A stretch of 64,000 nt of DNA from Streptomyces sp. NRRL S-37. GTDB lineage: Bacteria; Actinomycetota; Actinomycetes; Streptomycetales; Streptomycetaceae. The position numbers and the translations under genes are program-made. This document shows positions 1 through 7,830 of the stretch, one piece after another. The notes beneath the pieces are model-generated. The model searched no databases and was not told where the DNA came from. It saw only the letters and a list, made by a program, of their open reading frames with translations. Every line of letters starts with the position of its first letter. Position 1 is the stretch's first letter. The stretch covers positions 150,516 through 214,515 of the forward strand of contig NZ_JOIZ01000012.1 of the NCBI RefSeq assembly GCF_000721605.1, given 5' to 3'.

Positions 1-1670
1 CCGCGACCATCGCCGACAACGTGGGCGACAACGTCGGCGACTGCGCGGGCATGGCGGCCGACCTGTTCGAGTCGTACGCCGTGACGCTGGTGGCCGCGCT
101 GATCCTGGGCTCGGCGGCGTTCGGCGACGCCGGGCTCGCCTTCCCGCTGCTGGTGCCCGCCATCGGTGTGCTCACCGCGATGGCCGGCATCTTCGCGGTG
201 GCCCCGAGGCGCGCCGACCGCAGCGGCATGAGCGCGATCAACCGGGGCTTCTTCATCTCCGCGCTGATCTCGCTCGTCCTGGTCGCGATCGCCGTGTTCG
301 TCTATCTGCCGTCGTCGTACGCCGATCTCGACGGCGTCACCGACGAGACGATCCTGGGCAAGGACGGCGACCCGCGGATCCTCGCGCTCGTCGCGGTGGC
401 CATCGGCATCGTGCTCGCCGCCCTCATCCAGCAGCTCACCGGCTACTTCACCGAGACCACCCGGCGCCCCGTGCGGGACATCGGCAGGACCTCGCTCACC
501 GGCCCGGCCACCGTCGTCCTCTCCGGTATCTCGCTCGGTCTCGAATCCGCCGTCTACACCGCCCTGTTGATCGGCCTCGGCGTGTACGGGGCGTTCCTGC
601 TCGGCGGTACGTCGATCATGCTGGCACTGTTCGCGGTGGCGCTGGCCGGCACCGGACTGCTCACCACCGTCGGTGTGATCGTCGCGATGGACACCTTCGG
701 CCCGGTCTCCGACAACGCGCAGGGCATCGCCGAGATGTCCGGCGACGTGGAGGGCGCGGGCGCCCAGGTGCTCACCGACCTGGACGCGGTCGGCAACACC
801 ACCAAGGCCATCACCAAGGGCATCGCGATCGCCACGGCCGTACTGGCGGCGGCGGCGCTGTTCGGCTCGTACCGGGACGCCATCACCACCGGCGCGAGAG
901 ACGTGGGCGAACGGCTCAGCGGTGAGGGCGCGCCGATGAGCCTGATGATGGACATCTCCCAGCCCAACAACCTCGTCGGCCTGATCGCGGGCGCGGCGGT
1001 CGTCTTCCTCTTCTCGGGGCTGGCGATCAACGCGGTGTCGCGGTCGGCGGGTTCGGTGGTCTACGAGGTGCGGCGGCAGTTCCGCGAGAAGCCCGGGATC
1101 ATGGACCACAGCGAGGAGCCGGAGTACGGCAAGGTCGTCGACATCTGCACCAAGGACGCCCTGCGCGAGCTCGCCACGCCCGGACTGCTCGCCGTGATGG
1201 CGCCCATCTTCATCGGGTTCACGCTCGGCGTCGGCGCCCTGGGCGCCTTCCTCGCGGGCGCGATCGGCGCGGGCACCCTGATGGCGGTCTTCCTCGCCAA
1301 CTCCGGTGGCGCCTGGGACAACGCGAAGAAACTCGTCGAGGACGGCCACCACGGAGGCAAGGGCAGCGAGGCCCATGCGGCCACCGTCATCGGCGACACC
1401 GTCGGCGACCCCTTCAAGGACACCGCCGGGCCCGCGATCAACCCCCTGCTGAAGGTGATGAACCTGGTGGCGCTGCTCATCGCGCCCGCGGTCATCAAGT
1501 TCTCCTACGGCCCGGACGAAAGCGTCGGGACGCGGGTGCTCATCGCGGTCCTGGCGCTGCTCGTCATCGTCGGCGCGGTGTACGTGTCCAAGCGGCGCGG
1601 TATCGCGATGGAGGACGAGGACGACCCCGAGCCGGAGACCAAGCCAGCCGATCCGGCGGTGGTTTCCTAG
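1..1670 (+). CDS. hppA: K+-independent proton-translocating pyrophosphatase, 3' part
   Basis: Integral-membrane enzyme that couples hydrolysis of inorganic pyrophosphate to proton export. The frame is open from the left edge, so the start lies outside; about 556 C-terminal residues of a protein usually near 800 are visible. The first residues give the conserved substrate-site block GDNVGDCAGMAADLFE, and DNAKKLVEDG plus GDTVGDPFKDTAGPAINPL appear near the end. Many hydrophobic segments lie between. The motif GNTTKAITKG (Lys codon at 804) has Lys and Thr where K+-dependent pumps have Ala and Gly, the known signature of the K+-independent class. It ends in an acidic tail. A soluble pyrophosphatase (ppa) is also in this window. 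Left-truncated by the window only. Confidence 0.96.
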   Translation, partial: ATIADNVGDNVGDCAGMAADLFESYAVTLVAALILGSAAFGDAGLAFPLLVPAIGVLTAMAGIFAVAPRRADRSGMSAINRGFFISALISLVLVAIAVFVYLPSSYADLDGVTDETILGKDGDPRILALVAVAIGIVLAALIQQLTGYFTETTRRPVRDIGRTSLTGPATVVLSGISLGLESAVYTALLIGLGVYGAFLLGGTSIMLALFAVALAGTGLLTTVGVIVAMDTFGPVSDNAQGIAEMSGDVEGAGAQVLTDLDAVGNTTKAITKGIAIATAVLAAAALFGSYRDAITTGARDVGERLSGEGAPMSLMMDISQPNNLVGLIAGAAVVFLFSGLAINAVSRSAGSVVYEVRRQFREKPGIMDHSEEPEYGKVVDICTKDALRELATPGLLAVMAPIFIGFTLGVGALGAFLAGAIGAGTLMAVFLANSGGAWDNAKKLVEDGHHGGKGSEAHAATVIGDTVGDPFKDTAGPAINPLLKVMNLVALLIAPAVIKFSYGPDESVGTRVLIAVLALLVIVGAVYVSKRRGIAMEDEDDPEPETKPADPAVVS

Positions 1671-1704
1671 AGCCGGACGGCGGACACCGGATCAAGGTGC
1701 GGGC

Positions 1705-1737
1705 GGACGGCGCGTATTGACGCGCCGTCCGTCCTTT
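1705..1737 (+). terminator. Terminator after hppA
   Basis: A perfect 11-bp stem (1705-1715 with 1720-1730) with a 4-nt ATTG loop is followed by GTCCTTTTCC, a short T-run. It lies 35 bp after the hppA stop, so it fits an intrinsic terminator. Confidence 0.75.
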
Positions 1738-1881
1738 TCCCGTGCGCGGGGCCCATGCCGTGAGCCTTCTCTCCCATGGTGCAAATGGCTTCAAAAGTCC
1801 CTTACCGGATGTGCGACGGGTGGGTGTAGGCCATCTGGCGTGTATGTTCCGGGGCCGAAGGCCATGGAAGGGACCAATCCG

Positions 1882-2454
1882 GTGAACAAGAAGCTCGCGG
1901 CCGCACTGTCCGGCGGTGCGGTACTGGTACTGGCGCTGACGGGATGCGGCGGCGACGACAACAACGAGAAGCTGGACGCCTGGGCGAAGCAGGTCTGCGA
2001 CGCGGTGAAGCCGCAGGCCGCGAAGATCAAAGCGGCCAACGCCGCGATCCAGAAGGAGACCTCGGACAACAGCACGCCGGAAGAGGTCCAGACGGCCGAC
2101 TCGAAGGCGTTCCAGGACATGTCCGACGCCTACAAGGCGATCGGCGCCGCCGTGGACAAGGCCGGGGCGCCGGACGTCGAGGACGGGGAGAAGAAGCAGA
2201 CCGACGCGGTCAAGGAACTCAACGGCATCTCCGCGTCGTACGCCTCGCTGAAGAAGCAGGTCGACGGTCTCGACACGGACGACCAGGCGGAGTTCGCCGA
2301 CGGCCTGAAGGACATCGCCGCCGAACTGGACAAGCTCGGCAAGAGCGGCAGCGACGCCCTCAGCACGCTGGAGGAGGGCGAGGTCGGCCAGGCCATGTCC
2401 CGGCAGGCGAGCTGCCAGACGGCCACCGCGACGGCGGGAGCCGCCAAGAGCTGA
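1882..2454 (+). CDS. Putative secreted lipoprotein of unknown function
   Basis: A 190-residue protein with a lipoprotein signal: MNKK, a hydrophobic stretch and the lipobox LTGC, so it should be acylated on Cys and held on the outer face of the membrane. The mature part is charged, Lys/Asp/Glu/Ala-rich and looks helical, with a conserved-looking Cys in QVCDAV and another near the C-terminus. I chose the GTG at 1882 because AGGGA lies about 8 nt upstream and it gives a normal signal peptide; an in-frame ATG at 1864 is possible. It stands alone between the hppA terminator and a methyltransferase gene. No function is recognisable. Confidence 0.8.
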   Translation: MNKKLAAALSGGAVLVLALTGCGGDDNNEKLDAWAKQVCDAVKPQAAKIKAANAAIQKETSDNSTPEEVQTADSKAFQDMSDAYKAIGAAVDKAGAPDVEDGEKKQTDAVKELNGISASYASLKKQVDGLDTDDQAEFADGLKDIAAELDKLGKSGSDALSTLEEGEVGQAMSRQASCQTATATAGAAKS

Positions 2455-2490
2455 CGCCGCGGGACGCGCCGGGTGAGGGCGGCGGCCACA

Positions 2491-4020
2491 ATGGAGGGCG
2501 TGAGTGACGCCAGCCTGCCGCCCCTGCCCTCGTCCGACCGCCCCGAAGCCGCCGCCCGGCTGCGGGACGCGCTGCTCGGAGCCTCCTTCACCGCCGACGG
2601 ACTGCTCGAACTGCTCGGCGCCCCCGCCTACGCGGCGCTGGCCCGCAGCGAGACCGTGCCCGCCCTGAGGGCCACCCGCGGGGACACGCCGCTGGAGATG
2701 CTCGTACGGCTGTTCCTGCTGCGGCAGCCCGTGCCGCACGCGCGCGTGGCCGGCGTCCTGCCCGTGGACGTCTGCCTGGAGAGCGGATGGCTGACGCGCG
2801 CCGGCGCGGACGAGCTCGCCGCGACCGTGGACGTACGGCCGTACGGCGGGCCGGGCGGCGAGGACTGGTTCATCGTGTCCGACCTCGGGTGCGCGGTCGG
2901 CGGTGCCGGGGGCATCGGCAGCCGCGACGAGGGGGTCGTGCTCGGCGTCGGCGGGGCGTCCACCACCCTGGCCGGCATCACCGTCCGTACGCCCGTGGCC
3001 TCCGCGCTCGACCTCGGCACCGGCTCCGGTATCCAGGCGCTGCACGCCGCCCGGCACGCCACGCGCGTGACGGCCACCGACGTCAATCCGCGCGCCCTGC
3101 GCATCACCGCGCTCACCCTGGCCCTCTCCGGGGTCCCGGCCGCCGACCTGCGCGAGGGGTCGCTGTTCACGCCGGTCCGGGACGACGAGACGTACGACCT
3201 GATCGTGTCCAACCCGCCGTTCGTGATTTCGCCGGGTGCCCGGCTCACGTACCGCGACGGCGGGATGGGCGGGGACGATCTGTGCCGCACGATCGTTCAG
3301 GAGGCGGGGGAACGGCTGAACGAGGGCGGGTTCGCGCAGTTCCTCGCCAACTGGCAGCACGTCGAGGGGGAGGACTGGCAGGACAGACTCAGGTCATGGG
3401 TGCCCCGCGGATGCGACGCCTGGATCGTGCAGCGCGAGGTGCAGGACATCACCCAGTACGCCGAGCTGTGGCTGCGGGACGCGGGCGACCACCGCGGTGC
3501 CGAGGCCGAGTACCGGGCGCGGTACGACGCGTGGCTGGACGAGTTCGAGGCGCGCAAGGTGAAGGCGGTCGGCTTCGGCTGGATCACCCTGCGCAAGTCG
3601 GGCTCCGCCGCGCGGTCGATCACGGTGGAGGAGTGGCCGCACCCGGTCGAGCAGCCGCTCGGCGAGACGGTCCGGGCGCACTTCGACCGGATCGACTACC
3701 TGCGGACGCGCGACGACGCGGCGCTCCTCGAAGCGCGCTTCGCGCTGGCCGCCGAGGTGGTGCAGGAGCAGGTCGGGCTGCCCGGTGCGGAGGACCCGGA
3801 GCACGTCGTGCTGCGGCAGAACCGCGGGATGCGCCGGGCCACCAAGGTGGACACGATCGGCGCGGGCTTCGCGGGCGTGTGCGACGGCAGCATGAGCGCG
3901 GGCCGGATCCTGGACGCCATCGCCCAGCTCCTCGGTGAGGACCCCGTGCTGCTGCGCGACCGCACGCCGGCCCAGATCCGGCTGCTGGTGGAGCAGGGGT
4001 TCCTGGAGCCCGTCGGCTGA
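2491..4020 (+). CDS. Class I SAM-dependent methyltransferase (PrmC/RsmC-like)
   Basis: A roughly 509-residue methyltransferase. The SAM-binding motif I DLGTGSGIQALHA lies near residue 174 and the catalytic motif NPPF (VSNPPFVISPG) near residue 241; NPPF/Y is typical of enzymes that methylate exocyclic or amide nitrogens, such as PrmC on release-factor glutamine or RsmC on rRNA guanine. An N-terminal helical domain of about 150 residues and a long C-terminal domain flank the catalytic core, which makes it larger than PrmC itself. ATG 2491 has GGTGAGGGCGG upstream; GTG 2500 is an alternative. The substrate cannot be named from sequence. Confidence 0.85.
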   Translation: MEGVSDASLPPLPSSDRPEAAARLRDALLGASFTADGLLELLGAPAYAALARSETVPALRATRGDTPLEMLVRLFLLRQPVPHARVAGVLPVDVCLESGWLTRAGADELAATVDVRPYGGPGGEDWFIVSDLGCAVGGAGGIGSRDEGVVLGVGGASTTLAGITVRTPVASALDLGTGSGIQALHAARHATRVTATDVNPRALRITALTLALSGVPAADLREGSLFTPVRDDETYDLIVSNPPFVISPGARLTYRDGGMGGDDLCRTIVQEAGERLNEGGFAQFLANWQHVEGEDWQDRLRSWVPRGCDAWIVQREVQDITQYAELWLRDAGDHRGAEAEYRARYDAWLDEFEARKVKAVGFGWITLRKSGSAARSITVEEWPHPVEQPLGETVRAHFDRIDYLRTRDDAALLEARFALAAEVVQEQVGLPGAEDPEHVVLRQNRGMRRATKVDTIGAGFAGVCDGSMSAGRILDAIAQLLGEDPVLLRDRTPAQIRLLVEQGFLEPVG

Positions 4021-4037
4021 CACGAGCGGCGGCGGGC

Positions 4038-4147
4038 CCGCGGGCGGGCTGTCTCACGCGGCACCTCGGCGGCTTCGCGGGCGGGCTGTCTCACGAGGCA
4101 CCTCGGCGGCCCGCGGGCGGGCTGTCCCATGCGGCACCTCGGCGGCT
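4038..4147. repeat. Three tandem copies of a 36-37 bp GC-rich repeat
   Basis: Directly after the methyltransferase stop, a unit starting CGCGGGCGGGCTGTC and containing GGCACCTCGGCGG occurs three times, with unit starts at 4039, 4076 and 4112. The copies differ by a few substitutions (TCTCACGCG, TCTCACGAG, TCCCATGCG). No open frame of interest covers it. The rest of the gap to 4385 shows no gene. Confidence 0.85.
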
Positions 4148-4385
4148 CGCCTCATGAGTCACGTCACTGTCTTCCGCCGCGTCCTCCACACCGGCCACGG
4201 CCGCCGCCCCGGCCCTTTCCCATCGATCCGGAATTTCCGTGAAAGGGCTCCCGGGCCGTTTTTCGGACACGTGGTCAGGACCGTAGCCCTCCCGTTCACC
4301 TCCGATTCGTCTGCCCGCCGCCCGGGCGTGGCAGCGTCACCCCGAGGCCGGTACCAGCGGACGGGAAAGAGGGCATCGGGCGACC

Positions 4386-4583
4386 ATGGAGAGCGGACCG
4401 GCGATCTTCGCGGGGATGGTGTTCTGCCTGTTCGGAGGCGGATTGCTGGCCTGGACCGTGACCCGCGCGCGGCAGCACCGCCCCGTCGCCCAGGGTGTGA
4501 GCCCCGTCGCATCGGCCACCGTCGCGGGACTGTTCGCGATGATCTCCCTGGTCCTCGGCGCATGGTGCCTGACCCGCCTGTGA
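4386..4583 (+). CDS. Small two-helix membrane protein
   Basis: A 65-residue protein with two hydrophobic helices (about residues 6-25 and 40-62) joined by a short basic loop (TRARQHRP), so probably a hairpin in the membrane with the loop in the cytoplasm. ATG 4386 follows a purine-rich GGGAAAGAGGG about 12 nt upstream. Single small gene, not obviously in an operon with topA. No catalytic residues and no function recognised. Codon use and the conserved-looking ends support a real gene rather than a chance frame. Confidence 0.7.
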   Translation: MESGPAIFAGMVFCLFGGGLLAWTVTRARQHRPVAQGVSPVASATVAGLFAMISLVLGAWCLTRL

Positions 4584-4829
4584 GAAGCCCGAAACCCTGG
4601 CGGCTCACAGTAACCGGTAGATCGCACTCCGGATAAGCGCGGGCGGAGACTGGACACTCCGGGCGGCAGGAACGGTGGTAGTCGGGTTACCGTTCGAGTG
4701 GCCGTTGCGGGCTTTTCCTGTTTGACACGGGGGCGGGATGTACCGTCACACTCCGCAGCGTCACCATGACCCGACCCCGGGGGAGACCGCCTGGGGAGCC
4801 CCAAGCGCCGACCGGAGAGAAGAGCGAAG
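4584..4829 (+). promoter_or_regulatory. Upstream region of topA with candidate promoter
   Basis: About 245 bp without a gene. A consensus -35 hexamer TTGACA is at 4722-4727, with candidate -10 sequences in the TACCGTCACACT stretch that follows at 4741-4752, but none at the ideal 17-nt spacing. This is the most likely topA promoter area; the exact -10 is uncertain. Confidence 0.35.
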
Positions 4830-7679
4830 TTGTCCCCGACCAGCGAGACCGCGAAGGGCGGCCGCCGACTCGTCATCGTCGAGTCGCCTGCCAAGGCGAA
4901 GACGATCAAGGGCTACCTCGGCCCTGGCTACATCGTCGAGGCGAGCGTCGGGCACATTCGCGATCTTCCCAACGGTGCCGCCGAGGTGCCGGAGAAGTAC
5001 ACCGGCGAGGTGCGCCGCCTCGGTGTGGACGTCGACCACGACTTCCAGCCGATCTATGTGGTCAACGCGGACAAGCGGGCCCAGGTCAAGAAGCTCAAGG
5101 ACCTGCTGAAGGAGTCCGACGAGCTCTTCCTCGCCACCGATGAGGACCGCGAGGGCGAGGCCATCGCCTGGCACCTCCAGGAAGTGCTCAAGCCGAAGAT
5201 CCCGGTCAAGCGGATGGTCTTCCACGAGATCACCAAGGACGCGATCCGCGCGGCCGTGGCCAACCCGCGCCAGCTCAACCAGAAGCTGGTCGACGCCCAG
5301 GAGACCCGCCGCATCCTCGACCGCCTCTACGGCTACGAGGTCTCGCCGGTCCTGTGGAAGAAGGTCATGCCCCGGCTGTCCGCCGGCCGTGTCCAGTCCG
5401 TCGCCACGCGGCTCGTGGTGGAGCGGGAACGCGAGCGCATGGCGTTCCGTTCCGCCGAGTACTGGGACCTGACGGGCACCTTCTCCCCCACCTCCGACTT
5501 CGCTCCGGCGGGGGGACCCCCATCCGGCCGCGCCGGAGACGCGAGCGACCCGTCGTCCCTCGTCGCCCGCCTGCAGACCGTCGACGGCAGGCGGATCGCG
5601 CAGGGCCGCGACTTCGACTCCCTGGGACAGCTGAAGAGCGCCAACACCCTCCACCTCGACGAGGCGAACGCCCGCGCGCTCGCCGCCGCCCTGGAGAACA
5701 CGCGGTTCGCCGTGCGTTCCGTCGAGTCCAAGCCGTACCGCCGCTCGCCGTACGCCCCGTTCCGTACGACGACGCTGCAGCAGGAGGCGTCGAGGAAGCT
5801 CGGCTTCGGCGCCAAGGCGACCATGCAGGTCGCCCAGAAGCTGTACGAGAACGGCTACATCACCTACATGCGTACGGACTCGACGACCCTGAGCGAGACG
5901 GCGGTCGCCGCCGCCCGTGCCCAGGTCACGCAGCTGTACGGCGCCGACTACCTGCCCCCGCAGCCGCGCACCTACGCCGGCAAGGTCAAGAACGCGCAGG
6001 AGGCGCACGAGGCGATCCGCCCCTCGGGCGACCGTTTCCGCACGCCCGCCGAGACCGGGCTGACCGGCGACCAGTTCAAGCTCTACGAGCTGATCTGGAA
6101 GCGGACCGTCGCCTCGCAGATGAAGGACGCGACCGGTAACAGCGTGACGGTGAAGATCGGCGGTACGGCCGCCGACGGCCGGGACGCCGAGTTCAGCGCG
6201 TCCGGCAAGACGATCACCTTCCACGGCTTCCTGAAGGCGTACGTGGAAGGCGCCGACGACCCGAACGCCGAGCTCGACGACCGCGAGCGCCGGCTGCCGC
6301 AGGTCACCGAGGGCGACGCCCTCACCGCCGAGGAGATCACGGTCGACGGGCACGCCACCAAGCCCCCGGCCCGCTACACCGAGGCGTCGCTGGTCAAGGA
6401 GCTGGAGGAGCGGGAGATCGGCCGGCCGTCGACGTACGCGTCGATCATCGGCACGATCCTCGACCGCGGCTACGTGTTCAAGAAGGGCACGGCCCTGGTG
6501 CCGTCCTTCCTCTCCTTCGCCGTGGTCAACCTGCTGGAGAAGCACTTCGGCCGGCTCGTCGACTACGACTTCACCGCCCGGATGGAGGACGACCTCGACC
6601 GCATCGCGCGGGGCGAGGCGCGCGCGGTGCCGTGGCTGAAGCGGTTCTACTTCGGCGAGGGCGCGAGCAACGGCGACGCGGCCGACGCCGGCAACGGCGA
6701 CGGGGACCACCTCGGCGGTCTCAAGGAGCTGGTGACCGACCTGGGCGCGATCGACGCGCGCGAGGTGTCGTCGTTCCCGGTGGGCAACGGCATCGTGCTG
6801 CGGGTCGGGCGCTACGGCCCGTACATCGAGCGCGGCGAGAAGGACACCGAGCAGCACCAGCGCGCCGACATCCCCACGGACCTGGCGCCCGACGAGCTGA
6901 CCGTCGAGCTCGCCGAGGAGCTGCTCGCCAAGCCGAGCGGCGACTTCGAGCTGGGCACCGACCCGGCGACCGGTCACACGATCGTCGCCAAGGACGGCCG
7001 CTACGGTCCGTACGTCACGGAGATCCTCCCCGAGGGCACCCCGAAGACCGGCAAGAACGCGGTGAAGCCGCGCACGGCCTCCCTCTTCAAGTCGATGTCC
7101 CTGGACACGGTCACGCTCGACGACGCGCTCAAGCTGATGTCGCTGCCGCGCGTGGTCGGCGCGGACGCCGAGGGCCAGGAGATCACCGCGCAGAACGGCC
7201 GCTACGGGCCGTACCTGAAGAAGGGCACCGACTCGCGGTCGCTGCAGTCCGAGGAGCAGCTCTTCACGATCACGCTGGAGGAGGCGCTGGCGATCTACGC
7301 CCAGCCCAAGCAGCGCGGTCGGGCCGCGGCCAAGCCGCCGCTGAAGGAGCTGGGCACCGACCCGGTCAGCGAGAAGCCGGTCGTGGTGAAGGACGGCCGC
7401 TTCGGGCCGTACGTCACCGACGGGGAGACCAACGCGACGCTGCGCTCCGGCGACAGCGTCGAGGAGATCACCCCGGAGCGCGGTTTCGAGCTGCTCGCCG
7501 AGAAGCGGGCGAAGGGCCCCGCCAAGAAGACGGCGAAGAAGGCCACCGCCAAGAAGGCACCGGCCAAGAAGGCACCGGCGAAGAAGACGGCGGCGAAGAA
7601 GACGGCGGCGGCCAAGAAGACCGCGGCGAAGAAGACCGTCGCCAAGAAGGCCACCGCCTCGAACGGCGCGGAGGACTGA
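4830..7679 (+). CDS. topA: DNA topoisomerase I
   Basis: Type IA topoisomerase of 949 residues that relaxes negative supercoils. The Toprim domain begins with RLVIVESPAKAKTIKGYLG and contains the metal-binding TDEDREGE near residue 107. The catalytic tyrosine is Tyr346 in YITYMRTDST. The C-terminal half carries four GRYGPY/GRFGPY repeats, as in actinobacterial TopA, instead of E. coli-type zinc ribbons. The last 50 residues are a Lys/Ala repeat tail (AKKTAKKATAKKAP and similar), which in Streptomyces TopA supports processivity. TTG start with a GGAGAGAAGAG ribosome site. At 5483-5523 the gene carries an in-frame 41-42 bp GC-rich insertion (see findings). Confidence 0.98.
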   Translation: MSPTSETAKGGRRLVIVESPAKAKTIKGYLGPGYIVEASVGHIRDLPNGAAEVPEKYTGEVRRLGVDVDHDFQPIYVVNADKRAQVKKLKDLLKESDELFLATDEDREGEAIAWHLQEVLKPKIPVKRMVFHEITKDAIRAAVANPRQLNQKLVDAQETRRILDRLYGYEVSPVLWKKVMPRLSAGRVQSVATRLVVERERERMAFRSAEYWDLTGTFSPTSDFAPAGGPPSGRAGDASDPSSLVARLQTVDGRRIAQGRDFDSLGQLKSANTLHLDEANARALAAALENTRFAVRSVESKPYRRSPYAPFRTTTLQQEASRKLGFGAKATMQVAQKLYENGYITYMRTDSTTLSETAVAAARAQVTQLYGADYLPPQPRTYAGKVKNAQEAHEAIRPSGDRFRTPAETGLTGDQFKLYELIWKRTVASQMKDATGNSVTVKIGGTAADGRDAEFSASGKTITFHGFLKAYVEGADDPNAELDDRERRLPQVTEGDALTAEEITVDGHATKPPARYTEASLVKELEEREIGRPSTYASIIGTILDRGYVFKKGTALVPSFLSFAVVNLLEKHFGRLVDYDFTARMEDDLDRIARGEARAVPWLKRFYFGEGASNGDAADAGNGDGDHLGGLKELVTDLGAIDAREVSSFPVGNGIVLRVGRYGPYIERGEKDTEQHQRADIPTDLAPDELTVELAEELLAKPSGDFELGTDPATGHTIVAKDGRYGPYVTEILPEGTPKTGKNAVKPRTASLFKSMSLDTVTLDDALKLMSLPRVVGADAEGQEITAQNGRYGPYLKKGTDSRSLQSEEQLFTITLEEALAIYAQPKQRGRAAAKPPLKELGTDPVSEKPVVVKDGRFGPYVTDGETNATLRSGDSVEEITPERGFELLAEKRAKGPAKKTAKKATAKKAPAKKAPAKKTAAKKTAAAKKTAAKKTVAKKATASNGAED
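5483..5523. repeat. Short palindromic element inserted in frame in topA
   Basis: Begins CTCCCCCA, contains CTTCGCTC and ends CGGGGGGACCCCCAT. The same three blocks, with the 15-nt 3' block identical, occur at 27523-27565 in the ABC ATPase gene. Its ends can pair (TCCCCC with GGGGGGA). In topA it adds about 14 residues (PTSDFAPAGGPPS) before GRAGDASDPSS without breaking the frame. Confidence 0.75.
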
Positions 7680-7692
7680 GCCCGCACGCGCG

Positions 7693-7775
7693 GAACCCCC
7701 GGTGAAAGATCTGTCACGATCTTCGCCAGGGGTTCGGAATGCGAACGCCCCGGCAACACTTCGGTGTCGGGGCGT
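7693..7775. terminator. Two tandem hairpins between topA and tmk
   Basis: First hairpin 7693-7735: GAACCCC..GAAAGATC pairs with GATCTTCGCC.GGGGTTC around a short loop. Second hairpin 7745-7775: ACGCCCCG..ACAC pairs with GTGTCGGGGCGT around a TTCG tetraloop. Both lie just after the topA stop and before the next gene, so they probably end topA transcription. Confidence 0.7.
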
Positions 7776-7830
7776 GTGCATGTCAGGCGCGTCGCGCCGA
7801 GCTGTCGGCGCGGGCCGATAGGCTGAACGC

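Noticed and set aside
7500..7680. AAGAAGGC repeats at the topA end as a microsatellite
   Set aside because: They encode the known Lys/Ala tail of Streptomyces TopA.
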